Assembly: GCF_900186535.1 (NCBI RefSeq)
Contig: NZ_FYDE01000003.1
Span: 434,001-498,000, forward strand
DNA from: Marasmitruncus massiliensis
GTDB taxonomy: Bacteria > Bacillota > Clostridia > Oscillospirales > Ruminococcaceae
Direction of reading: 5' to 3'
Length of the DNA stretch: 64,000 nt
The position numbers and the translations under genes were made by a program. The notes beneath the pieces are model-generated. The model ran no database searches, was not told the DNA's origin, and saw nothing but the letters and a program-made list of their open reading frames with translations. Positions 8,539-15,816 of the stretch are shown here, piece by piece. How positions within the stretch are numbered: position 1 is the stretch's first letter; every line of letters starts with the position of its first letter.

Positions 8539-9078
8539 ATGAAAGCCACAGGAATTGTGAGGCGCATCGACGATCTCGGGCGCGTGGTTATCCCGAAAGA
8601 AATTCGCCGCACTATGCGCATAAGGGAGGGTGACCCTCTTGAAATATATACGGATAATGACGGTGAGGTAATTTTTAAAAAATATTCTCCAATCGGCGAG
8701 CTGTCGTCCTTTGCGTCTCAATACGCGGAAGTGCTCAATAAGGTCGGGGGCTATCCGGTGGTTGTTTGTGACCGCGATCATGTAATCAGCGTTGCCGGTA
8801 TTCCCAAAAAAGAACTGCTGGAACGCAGAGTCTCTCCCGCGCTGGAAGAAATGATGGAACAGCGCCGCAACTTTGCTATTGCGGGAGATGGCAAGAGAAT
8901 GCAGCCGGTAGAAGGCGTTGACAGGTTTGCCCTGGTGGTAGCGCCGATTATTGCAGCCGGAGATGTTTGCGGTAGCCTGATGTTTATAGCAGGGGACAAT
9001 CCTGTGCCTGCTACCGATACGGAAATAAAGTTGATTCAGGTGGGCGCCGCATTCCTTGGAAAACAGATGGAGGAATGA
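8539..9078 (+). CDS. spoVT: stage V sporulation regulator SpoVT
   Basis: ATG at 8539 follows an AAGGAGG site and gives 179 residues. An AbrB-type swapped-hairpin DNA-binding domain occupies residues 1-50 (MKATGIVRRIDDLGRVVIPK, EIRRTMRIREGDPLEIY). A GAF-like C-terminal domain (about 55-178) completes the standard SpoVT layout. In Bacillus it acts in the forespore, tuning sigma-G-dependent genes. The stop overlaps the start of the next small gene. No clear sigma-G promoter was found upstream. Confidence 0.93.
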   Translation: MKATGIVRRIDDLGRVVIPKEIRRTMRIREGDPLEIYTDNDGEVIFKKYSPIGELSSFASQYAEVLNKVGGYPVVVCDRDHVISVAGIPKKELLERRVSPALEEMMEQRRNFAIAGDGKRMQPVEGVDRFALVVAPIIAAGDVCGSLMFIAGDNPVPATDTEIKLIQVGAAFLGKQMEE

Positions 9079-9266
9079 TGATGCCTCCCAGCGACAAGAG
9101 GAAAGATCAGGATCGATCGATTTCTGAAGGCTTGATCTCCCGTGTAAGCAGGGCAGCAGAAAAAGTAATCGCTGTTCCGCCCAGCCGCAGTGACCCGCAG
9201 GGCAGTTATACGGGGCGTCCAGTTGAGACAGGAGAAATTCCGATTCAGGATGCCGATGATTTATAA
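9075..9266 (+). CDS. small hydrophilic protein coupled to spoVT
   Basis: This 63-residue protein starts inside the spoVT stop region (ATGATG run after GGAGG), so it should be translationally coupled. It is highly polar, with a helical segment (GLISRVSRAAEKVI) and a Pro/Ser/Asp-rich tail. The family is not recognised. Position in a forespore operon and a strong terminator right after its stop support it as a genuine gene with a possible sporulation role. Confidence 0.6.
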   Translation: MMMPPSDKRKDQDRSISEGLISRVSRAAEKVIAVPPSRSDPQGSYTGRPVETGEIPIQDADDL

Positions 9267-9307
9267 AACAGGCAGGGAAAGCAAAGCGCTTTCCCTGCCT
9301 GTTTTTG
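9267..9307. terminator. bidirectional terminator after the spoVT operon
   Basis: A long perfect hairpin (aaacaggcagggaaagc with its complement, 4-base loop) is bordered by A and T runs on both sides, immediately after the small gene's stop. Confidence 0.9.
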
Positions 9308-9460
9308 GATAAATGGCTTGTCTGCGACATTTGCAGGCAAAAGTCAGCATAAATTGAATAGGAAAATTATTTTTGCTGTTCTGATAGCTTCCAATCCCAA
9401 AATCAGGATGCCCGTTTCCCGATTTCAGGGGCAAACATGGCCGGGAAGCGCGTCAGACCG

Positions 9461-9489
9461 GCATATTGAGGCGAGGCTTGGCATATAGT
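9461..9489 (+). promoter_or_regulatory. sigma-E-like promoter of the SPOCS-spoIVA operon
   Basis: GCATATT at 9461-9467 and CATATAGT at 9482-9489 are separated by 14 bases. This closely matches the Bacillus sigma-E consensus (ATATT and CATACA-T with about 14 bp). It lies 32 bases before the operon start. Mother-cell expression is expected for spoIVA. Confidence 0.75.
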
Positions 9490-9521
9490 GATGATAGCTA
9501 ACAGAAGGAGAGGGTCGAACT

Positions 9522-11054
9522 ATGGATCTGAATTTGCAAAAACAGACGGTATGCACCAGCGAAGTGATATACGACGGCGTGACAGAGCAACCGTTGGAGT
9601 GCGACGTGTTGCTGCCGGATTACTGCCCTGATATTTCAAAAATTCTGCGCTGTGAGGTCGTCCCTTCGCTGCTGTCCCACGTGGTCAGCGGCGATAAACT
9701 GTCCATTGACGGAATGGCGGTGGCACATCTTTATTATCTGAGCGAAGACGGCTGCATCCGGCATGCCGAATATAAGATCCCGTATACAAAGGTGATTGAG
9801 CTCAGAACAGCGCCGCAAAATCCCACTGCAACCATCAGTCAGACGGTGGATTATTTTAACTGCCGGGCGGTCAGCCCCCGCCGGCTGGATATGCGCGGGG
9901 CTGTCAGCGTGAATGTGCGGGTGTCCAGCCAGGTGGAGGAGCAGGTGGTTTGCGGAGGCAATGAGGCCGGGCTCCAGTTATGCCGGGAAGCTGTGGAAAA
10001 CACAAGGGTGCTTCCGCAGTCGGTTCGTCAGACAACCATTCGCGAAGAAATGGAGCTGGGAAACGGGAAACCGGCCGTGGGCAATGTCATTCGCTATTCC
10101 GCTTCCGCGGATGTGGCTGATTTCAAAGTTATTTCCGGGAAGCTGGTTACCAAAGGAGAAGCAAATGTAAAGATTATCTATCAGAGCGAAGAGGATGCGA
10201 AAAAGCTGGAGGTAATGGAATATGCGCTTCCGGTGAGCCAGATTGTTGACATGGAAGGGGTGGATGAGGACTGCAACTGCAGCGTCTGGTATGATGTCTG
10301 CGGTGTGGACATTACCCCCAAACAGAACTCAGACGGGGAAAACCGGGCTTTTTCCGTGGAGCTGGTTTTGAACGCCTGCGCGACCGCAAACCGGAGGATC
10401 AACGTGGAGGCGGTAACCGACTGTTATTCCACACAGTATGAATGCAAACAGTCCCAAAAACAGATTCCTTTTCTCAAATTGCTGAATACGGTGGACGAAA
10501 ACCATATGTATAAGGAAACCCTGGATCTTCCGCCGAATGTCAAAAGCATTATAGACCTTTGGTGCATTCCGGGTGCGGTGAACACCAGAGTGGAACCGGA
10601 TGGCGTGGTTGTGACAGGAAAACTGAATGTGTGCATGTTCGTCTATGAAGATGACGATAACATCGCTTATTTTGAGCAGATGCGCGAATACAATCAGCGG
10701 ATCCCGAACAACGATATGTCTGGTACGATACAGTTTGCGCCGGTGGTACGGGTTGGGACGGCAACCTTTACCCTATCCGGCCATGATAAGCTGGAAGTGC
10801 GTTGCGCTGCCAGAATCCGCGGCGGCATTTACAGCCTCAACCGCAAAAAGGTGATCAGTGACATCGCGGTGGATGAGTCCCGTCCCAAAACAAGACAGGA
10901 GAATGTGCTGTACCTTTATTATGCATCGGAGCAGGAACCTGTCTGGGAAATCGCTAAGCGGTACAACACCTCCGTGAATGCGATTCAGGCAGAGAATCAG
11001 CTTGAGGGCAGCGTTCTGAGCGGTAAGGCCATGCTGCTCATTCCGATGAAATAG
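9522..11054 (+). CDS. SPOCS (DUF3794) and LysM domain spore protein
   Basis: This 510-residue protein contains repeated DUF3794/SPOCS modules. The first carries ECDVLLPDYCPDISKILRCE, and related LPxxxP-type segments recur near residues 180-240 and 330-440. It ends with a LysM peptidoglycan-binding motif (residues ~462-509, WEIAKRYNTSVNAIQAEN). Such proteins are found next to spoIVA in Clostridia and are thought to act in cortex or coat assembly at the forespore surface. It has no signal peptide, as expected for a mother-cell cytoplasmic morphogenetic protein. It is the first gene of the sigma-E unit, 21 bases ahead of spoIVA. Confidence 0.85.
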   Translation: MDLNLQKQTVCTSEVIYDGVTEQPLECDVLLPDYCPDISKILRCEVVPSLLSHVVSGDKLSIDGMAVAHLYYLSEDGCIRHAEYKIPYTKVIELRTAPQNPTATISQTVDYFNCRAVSPRRLDMRGAVSVNVRVSSQVEEQVVCGGNEAGLQLCREAVENTRVLPQSVRQTTIREEMELGNGKPAVGNVIRYSASADVADFKVISGKLVTKGEANVKIIYQSEEDAKKLEVMEYALPVSQIVDMEGVDEDCNCSVWYDVCGVDITPKQNSDGENRAFSVELVLNACATANRRINVEAVTDCYSTQYECKQSQKQIPFLKLLNTVDENHMYKETLDLPPNVKSIIDLWCIPGAVNTRVEPDGVVVTGKLNVCMFVYEDDDNIAYFEQMREYNQRIPNNDMSGTIQFAPVVRVGTATFTLSGHDKLEVRCAARIRGGIYSLNRKKVISDIAVDESRPKTRQENVLYLYYASEQEPVWEIAKRYNTSVNAIQAENQLEGSVLSGKAMLLIPMK

Positions 11055-11075
11055 TCAGCGAAAGGGGAGAGGACA

Positions 11076-12317
11076 ATGGAAGCGCAGAGCATTTATCAGA
11101 ACATCGCCAAGCGAACAGGCGGTGATATTTATATCGGTGTTGTGGGGCCGGTGCGTACGGGAAAATCCACTTTTATCAAACGGTTTATGGAAACTCTGGT
11201 CATTCCGAATATCGGCAGCGAGTATGTCCGCGAACGCGCAACCGATGAATTGCCTCAGTCGTCAGCCGGCCGGACCATCATGACCACCGAACCGAAATTT
11301 ATTCCGGAAGAAGCGGTCAAGGTCTCGGTGGCGGACAACGCCGCACTCAACGTCCGGATGATCGACTGCGTAGGGTATATTGTTCCCAGTTCGCTCGGCT
11401 ACATTGAGAATAACGCGCCCAGAATGGTCATGACGCCGTGGTTTGAAAAGGAAATCCCGTTTAACATGGCGGCGGAAGTCGGAACGCAGAAGGTGATCAA
11501 TGAGCACAGCACGATCGGGCTGGTGGTAACCACGGACGGCAGCATCAGCGATATCCCGCGTGCGGAATATGAAGAAGCCGAGCAGCGCGTCATTCAGGAA
11601 CTGCAGCAGATCAATAAACCGTTCATTGTGCTGCTGAACTGCGTGGACCCCAATACGCCGTATGCGCAGCAGATGCGCACGGAAATGGAAAATAAATATC
11701 AGGTGCCTGTTGCCGCGGTAAACTGCATGGAGCTGACCGAAGAGGATATCCGGGTGATTCTGAAGGATGTACTGTTCCAGTTCCCGGTACGCGAGGTTGC
11801 AGTCAATCTTCCGGGCTGGGTAACGACCCTTGCCCCTGATCACTGGCTGCGTACGGCACTTTATAATGCTATCCGGGATGCCGCCGAACCGGTGGAACAT
11901 ATCGGCCAGCTGAAAAATCAGATGGAGAACCTGGCCAACTGCGAATATGTAAACCGCGTGGACGTGAATTCCATTGACCTGGGAACCGGCTGCGCGAAGA
12001 CTGCTGTGGAAGTGAAAAACGGCCTGTTTTATAAGATACTGGGAGAAGAGACAGGTCTGAATATTCCGGATGAAAATGCGCTCATGCCCTGTATGGTGGA
12101 GCTTGCGGGAATTAAGCGGGAATATGATAAAGTAAAATGCGCGCTGGACGAAGTCGCGGCGACCGGTTACGGAATTGTCATGCCGTCGCTGCAGGAGCTT
12201 GCGCTCGAAGAACCCGAAATTGTAAAGCAGGGCGGCCGCTATGGGGTCCGTCTCAAGGCTTCCGCACCTTCTATACATATCATATGTATCAAACAGAAAT
12301 ATAGAACCGCGACGTAA
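11076..12317 (+). CDS. spoIVA: spoIVA 5' part (interrupted coat morphogenetic ATPase)
   Basis: SpoIVA is the mother-cell ATPase that polymerises around the forespore as the base layer of the coat. A GAAAGGGGAG site precedes the ATG. Residues 1-401 match the family: Walker A GPVRTGKST, ERATDELPQSSAGRTIMTTEPKF split across the effector region, and the LVVTTDGSI and LNCVDP segments, ending in EPEIVKQGGRYGVRLKASAP-SIH. Then 12 foreign codons and a stop follow, giving 413 residues. The missing 91 residues, needed in the family for polymerisation and targeting, lie at 17465-17738. The break falls exactly at an ATACATAT core. Unless the element is excised, this product should be non-functional. Confidence 0.95.
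   Translation: MEAQSIYQNIAKRTGGDIYIGVVGPVRTGKSTFIKRFMETLVIPNIGSEYVRERATDELPQSSAGRTIMTTEPKFIPEEAVKVSVADNAALNVRMIDCVGYIVPSSLGYIENNAPRMVMTPWFEKEIPFNMAAEVGTQKVINEHSTIGLVVTTDGSISDIPRAEYEEAEQRVIQELQQINKPFIVLLNCVDPNTPYAQQMRTEMENKYQVPVAAVNCMELTEEDIRVILKDVLFQFPVREVAVNLPGWVTTLAPDHWLRTALYNAIRDAAEPVEHIGQLKNQMENLANCEYVNRVDVNSIDLGTGCAKTAVEVKNGLFYKILGEETGLNIPDENALMPCMVELAGIKREYDKVKCALDEVAATGYGIVMPSLQELALEEPEIVKQGGRYGVRLKASAPSIHIICIKQKYRTAT
12273..12298. other. attL of the spoIVA element
   Basis: Core ATACATAT at 12273-12280 is followed by the element arm catatgtatcaaacagaa (12281-12298). The inward arm at the other end, read as reverse complement, matches it at 15 of 18 positions, as expected for the two halves of a serine-integrase attP. 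Confidence 0.85.
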
Positions 12318-12369
12318 AAGAAATTCTAAATCCCGCCCGGCCTGAATAAGCTGAAACCGGGTGAGGAAA

Positions 12370-12564
12370 ATGAGAGAACAAAGAAAAGAGAATCTGAACA
12401 TTGAAACAGAAATCAAGCTGCTGATCAATCAAAGGCTATATGAAAAAAAGATCATTTCCCTTGAACTGTTTGAACAGGCAAAGGTACTGATTCTAAAACC
12501 GGTAAAAAACTGCGGTTTGACAATGAAAGGGAAGAAATCAAGGATGGAAGCAAAAAACTGTTGA
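12370..12564 (+). CDS. 64-aa charged helical protein, candidate excision partner of the recombinase
   Basis: ATG at 12370 follows a TGAGGAAA site and gives 64 mostly helical, strongly basic residues (ETEIKLLINQRLYEKKIISL, LELFEQAKVLIL). The family has no name I can give. Short ORFs with a RLYEKKIIS-like core accompany serine recombinases in Clostridia. It starts 52 bases after the stop of the truncated spoIVA on the same strand, so the sigma-E transcript of spoIVA would also express it. In the excised circle it would lie directly downstream of the recombinase. A recombination directionality factor, as SprB is for SP-beta, is a reasonable inference, not shown. Confidence 0.5.
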   Translation: MREQRKENLNIETEIKLLINQRLYEKKIISLELFEQAKVLILKPVKNCGLTMKGKKSRMEAKNC

Positions 12565-12588
12565 CAAAAATTGAAAAAGCGGTATACT
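12561..12588 (+). promoter_or_regulatory. sigma-A promoter of ilvD
   Basis: TTGACA at 12561-12566 and TATACT at 12583-12588 with a 16-base spacer precede the T-box leader. The -35 box overlaps the stop of the 64-aa ORF. Confidence 0.8.
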
Positions 12589-12597
12589 TATAAAAAA

Positions 12598-12906
12598 TAA
12601 ATACTTTAATGAAATGCAGTGACAGGGAAATTAGTATTCCAAGGCTTGCAGAGAGCTGCCGAATGGTGCAAGGCAGCAGCGGAAGTATATGAAAATCCCC
12701 CTGGAGCAGTTGGCTGAAGGGCTTTTTGCCTGTGTAAGTTTCACCGATTAACACCCGTTATCGTGTTTCTCATTGCAAGGGTTTGTCCCGGAGATGCAGA
12801 GTTGAGTGGTCATGGTTTTTAGGAAACTATGGCAATGCAGAGTGGTACCGCAGAGCGCTTTTACAGCCTTTGTCTCTCGTGATAGAGAGGCAAGGGCTTT
12901 TTATTT
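12598..12906 (+). ncRNA. T-box riboswitch leader of ilvD
   Basis: The leader has AGAGAG and the CTGCC...GGCAG apical stem of Stem I, and an AGTA (loop-E type) strand opposite GTATATGAAA in the specifier loop. The conserved T-box AGAGTGGTACCGCA lies at about 12839-12852. A terminator hairpin (about 12866-12897, stem gcctttgtctctc with agagaggcaagggc) and T run follow. Uncharged tRNA pairing would favour the antiterminator and turn on ilvD. The specifier codon could not be assigned safely. A branched-chain amino acid is expected from the gene. Confidence 0.9.
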
Positions 12907-12954
12907 TCTATTTTACTAAAATTAAAACAATATTAAATTTCAGGAGGAGTTAAA

Positions 12955-14640
12955 TTGAGCGGCATGAGAGACAGCAGGACTTTACGAAGCGATCATGTGA
13001 CAAAAGGCGCGGAGCGCGCGCCGAACCGCTGCCTGTTTTACGCGATGGGCTTTACGGATGAGGAGCTTGACCGTCCGCTGATTGGTGTTGTATCGGCGTA
13101 CAGCGAAATTGTTCCCGGCCACAGCCATCTTGACAAACTGGCTGAAGCAGTCAAGGCGGGCGTGCGTATGGCGGGGGGAACCCCGATCCTTGTCCCTGCA
13201 ATCGGGGTCTGTGACGGAATCGCCATGGGACATCAGGGCATGAAGTATTCACTGCCGTCCCGGGAACTGATTGCCGATTCGGTGGAGACTATGGCTTTGG
13301 CGCATTGCTTTGACGGGCTGGTACTGGTGCCGAACTGCGATAAAATCGTCCCCGGAATGCTGATGGCGGCGGCCCGGCTGAATATCCCGTCTATTGTGGT
13401 AAGCGGAGGCCCCATGCTGGCCGGACGGCATAACGGTGAGGAAATCAGCCTGTCCAAAATGTTTGAAGCGGTCGGCGCGAGGAAAGCGGGGATGATCGGC
13501 GATGCTGAACTTGAGCAGTTCGCGCAGGATTCCTGCCCCGGCTGCGGTTCCTGTGCAGGTATGTACACGGCCAACAGCATGAACTGCCTGTCGGAAGCCA
13601 TCGGCATGGCACTGCCCGGCAACGGAACCATCCCCGCGGTTTATTCCGCCCGGACTCAGCTTGCCAAAAAGGCCGGTATGCAGATTATGGAGCTTGTCGA
13701 CCGGGATTTGAAACCGCGCGACATCCTGACGCCGAAAGCGTTCCAGAACGCGCTTGCGGTGGATATGGCGCTTGGATGCAGCACCAACAGCGTGCTTCAT
13801 CTGCTTGCGATTGCCAACGAGGCAGGCGTTCCAATGAATCTGGAAACAATCAACGAGGTCAGCGCCAGAACCCCCAACCTCTGCCATCTGGCACCCGCCG
13901 GAAACGACCATATTCAGGACCTTTATGAAGCGGGCGGAATTCAGGCGGTTATGGCGCAGCTCGCGCAGGGCGGTTATCTGAACACCTCTTTGCCGACGGT
14001 AACCGGAAAAACAGTCGGAGAGAATGTTTCCGGAGCCGAAAACAGGAATCCAAAAGTCATCCGTACGCTGGATCAGGCCTACAGCAAGACTGGCGGGATT
14101 GCGGTGCTTTGGGGAAATCTCGCGAAAGACGGCTGCGTGGTCAAACGCTCCGCCGTATCGTCGGAAATGCTGGTGCACACAGGCCCTGCCCGCGTCTTTG
14201 ACAGTGAAGAAGAGGCAATTGACGCCATTTACAACGGAAAAATCCATCCCGGGGATGTCGTGGTGATCCGTTACGAAGGCCCCAAGGGCGGCCCCGGAAT
14301 GCGCGAAATGCTCAACCCGACTTCGGCCCTTGCCGGTATGCAGCTGGACAAGCAGGTGGCTCTGATTACAGACGGACGGTTTTCCGGCGCGTCGCGCGGC
14401 GCTTCCATCGGTCATGTGTCGCCGGAAGCGGCAGCCGGTGGGGAGATTGCCTATCTGAAAGAGGGCGACCTGATCCATATTGATATCCCAAATAACCGGA
14501 TAGACGCGGAAGTCTCGGAAGAGGAATTCGCAAAACGGAAAGCACAGTGGAGCCCGAAACAGCCGGAAGGGCTTGAAGGCTGGCTCAGCAGGTATGTGCG
14601 TCTGGTAAGTTCGGCAAATACAGGTGCGGTTTTGAAATAA
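12955..14640 (+). CDS. ilvD: dihydroxy-acid dehydratase
   Basis: This 561-residue protein begins at TTG after a CAGGAGGAG site. An ATG four codons on is the alternative. It has the IlvD/Edd signatures: [35 protein letters not shown], the cluster segment [19 protein letters not shown], and [26 protein letters not shown]. The enzyme dehydrates 2,3-dihydroxy acids to 2-oxoisovalerate or 2-oxo-3-methylvalerate in valine, isoleucine and leucine synthesis, using an Fe-S cluster (Cys residues in the NCDK and CPGCGSC segments). It is cargo of the spoIVA element, T-box controlled, and followed 21 bases later by a transporter gene. It is complete and of normal length, so apparently functional. Confidence 0.95.
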   Translation: MSGMRDSRTLRSDHVTKGAERAPNRCLFYAMGFTDEELDRPLIGVVSAYSEIVPGHSHLDKLAEAVKAGVRMAGGTPILVPAIGVCDGIAMGHQGMKYSLPSRELIADSVETMALAHCFDGLVLVPNCDKIVPGMLMAAARLNIPSIVVSGGPMLAGRHNGEEISLSKMFEAVGARKAGMIGDAELEQFAQDSCPGCGSCAGMYTANSMNCLSEAIGMALPGNGTIPAVYSARTQLAKKAGMQIMELVDRDLKPRDILTPKAFQNALAVDMALGCSTNSVLHLLAIANEAGVPMNLETINEVSARTPNLCHLAPAGNDHIQDLYEAGGIQAVMAQLAQGGYLNTSLPTVTGKTVGENVSGAENRNPKVIRTLDQAYSKTGGIAVLWGNLAKDGCVVKRSAVSSEMLVHTGPARVFDSEEEAIDAIYNGKIHPGDVVVIRYEGPKGGPGMREMLNPTSALAGMQLDKQVALITDGRFSGASRGASIGHVSPEAAAGGEIAYLKEGDLIHIDIPNNRIDAEVSEEEFAKRKAQWSPKQPEGLEGWLSRYVRLVSSANTGAVLK

Positions 14641-14661
14641 GAAGGATGATGGAGGGTATTT

Positions 14662-15636
14662 ATGATGGAATTTCTGAAAAAGGTAAGCAGATTTGCGGGA
14701 AAGTATATGGCATTTATCGTGCTGGTGATTGCGGCTATGGCGTTGTTTGTACCGTCTTCCCTGAGCTGGATTAAAACCAGCTACGTCAACACCCTGCTTG
14801 GAATTGTTATGTTCGGTATGGGGCTCACCTTGAAGCCGGACGACTTCAAAGTGGTATTCAGCCGTCCGAAAGACGTGTTGATCGGCTGCGTTGCCCAGTT
14901 TACAATCATGCCGCTTCTGGCGTTCCTGCTCACCAAGGTGTTCCAGCTCCCGGTAGAGCTGGCGATCGGCGTCATTCTGGTTGGAACCTGCCCCGGAGGC
15001 ACCTCTTCGAACGTCATGACCTATCTCGCCAAGGGCGATGTCGCGCTGTCCGTCGGCATGACTGCGGTTTCCACCGTGCTTGCGCCGTTTATGACTCCGC
15101 TGCTGACCTATGTTTATGCCGGCCAGCGCGTGGATGTTAATATGGTGAGCATGTTTGTCTCCATCGTTAAAGTCGTCATTGTCCCGATTGCGCTCGGCTT
15201 TGTCTTTAATAAGCTGTTTGGCAAACTGACCGAAAAACTGACCGAGGTGCTGCCGCTGGTTTCCGTTACCGCGATTGTCGCGATTGTGGCTGCCGTTGTC
15301 TCTGCGAACTCCGCGAAAATTCTCACCAGCGGCCTGCTGATCGTCGCGGTTGTCATGCTGCACAACATGCTCGGCTATGCCTGCGGTTACGGTCTCGGAA
15401 AGCTGCTGAAAATGGGAGACCCCAAATGCAATGCCGTCGCAATCGAGGTCGGGATGCAGAACTCCGGCCTTGCGACCTCGCTTGCCGCGACCCACTTCGC
15501 GGCAATGCCGCTTGCGACAATTCCCGGCGCGGTATTCAGCGTCTGGCATAATATCTCCGGTTCCATTGTTGCGAACCTGATGGCTTCCAAAGCGGAGAAA
15601 AAATTGAAAGTGGTTTCTGATCAGGTGACTGCCTGA
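14662..15636 (+). CDS. BASS-family (bile acid:Na+ symporter-like) transporter
   Basis: This 324-residue protein has about 9-10 membrane segments. Family hallmarks are GIVMFGMGLTLKPDDF in the first third, LVGTCPGGTSSNVMTYLAKG-DVALSV at the ion-binding crossover, and IEVGMQNSGLATSLAATHF near residue 265. BASS proteins use sodium gradients to move organic anions. Bacterial members include the ketopantoate exporter/importer PanS, and plant members carry pyruvate or 2-oxo acids. Sitting directly behind ilvD under the same T-box suggests a branched-chain 2-oxo acid or pantoate precursor as substrate (inference). A GGATGATGGAGG site precedes the ATG, and a terminator follows. Confidence 0.88.
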   Translation: MMEFLKKVSRFAGKYMAFIVLVIAAMALFVPSSLSWIKTSYVNTLLGIVMFGMGLTLKPDDFKVVFSRPKDVLIGCVAQFTIMPLLAFLLTKVFQLPVELAIGVILVGTCPGGTSSNVMTYLAKGDVALSVGMTAVSTVLAPFMTPLLTYVYAGQRVDVNMVSMFVSIVKVVIVPIALGFVFNKLFGKLTEKLTEVLPLVSVTAIVAIVAAVVSANSAKILTSGLLIVAVVMLHNMLGYACGYGLGKLLKMGDPKCNAVAIEVGMQNSGLATSLAATHFAAMPLATIPGAVFSVWHNISGSIVANLMASKAEKKLKVVSDQVTA

Positions 15637-15665
15637 CGGAATGATAAGGATCATTCCATGATCGA

Positions 15666-15712
15666 GGCTGGGGAAGGAATGCGGTCAAGTGTTCCTTCCC
15701 CGGCTGATTTTT
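15666..15712 (+). terminator. terminator after ilvD-transporter unit
   Basis: A ~12-bp stem (ctggggaaggaa / gttccttccccgg) is followed by a T run. It separates the cargo operon from the recombinase gene. Confidence 0.85.
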
Positions 15713-15748
15713 TAGGCGATTTGGGTTTTGGTGTTCACTTTGGTATTA

Positions 15749-15775
15749 ATATTTTTCTTTTGTGTTACATATAAA
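15749..15775 (+). promoter_or_regulatory. sigma-E-like promoter of the recombinase
   Basis: ATATT at 15749-15753 and CATATAAA at 15768-15775 with a 14-base spacer match the same pattern and spacing as the promoter at 9461-9489. It lies 42 bases before the recombinase ATG. No good sigma-A pair is seen in this 150-base gap. Confidence 0.6.
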
Positions 15776-15816
15776 AGAATAGCATGTACCGAAAAGAAGT
15801 ACTTAGGGGTGAACAT

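Noticed and set aside
12598-12906. Naming the T-box specifier codon
   Set aside because: The specifier loop GTATATGAAA can be read as GTA, ATA or TAT. Without a covariance alignment any choice would be a guess.
13249-15654. An 801-codon minus-strand frame
   Set aside because: It spans antisense ilvD and the transporter, has His/Arg-rich composition and no ribosome site. Both plus-strand genes are unmistakable.
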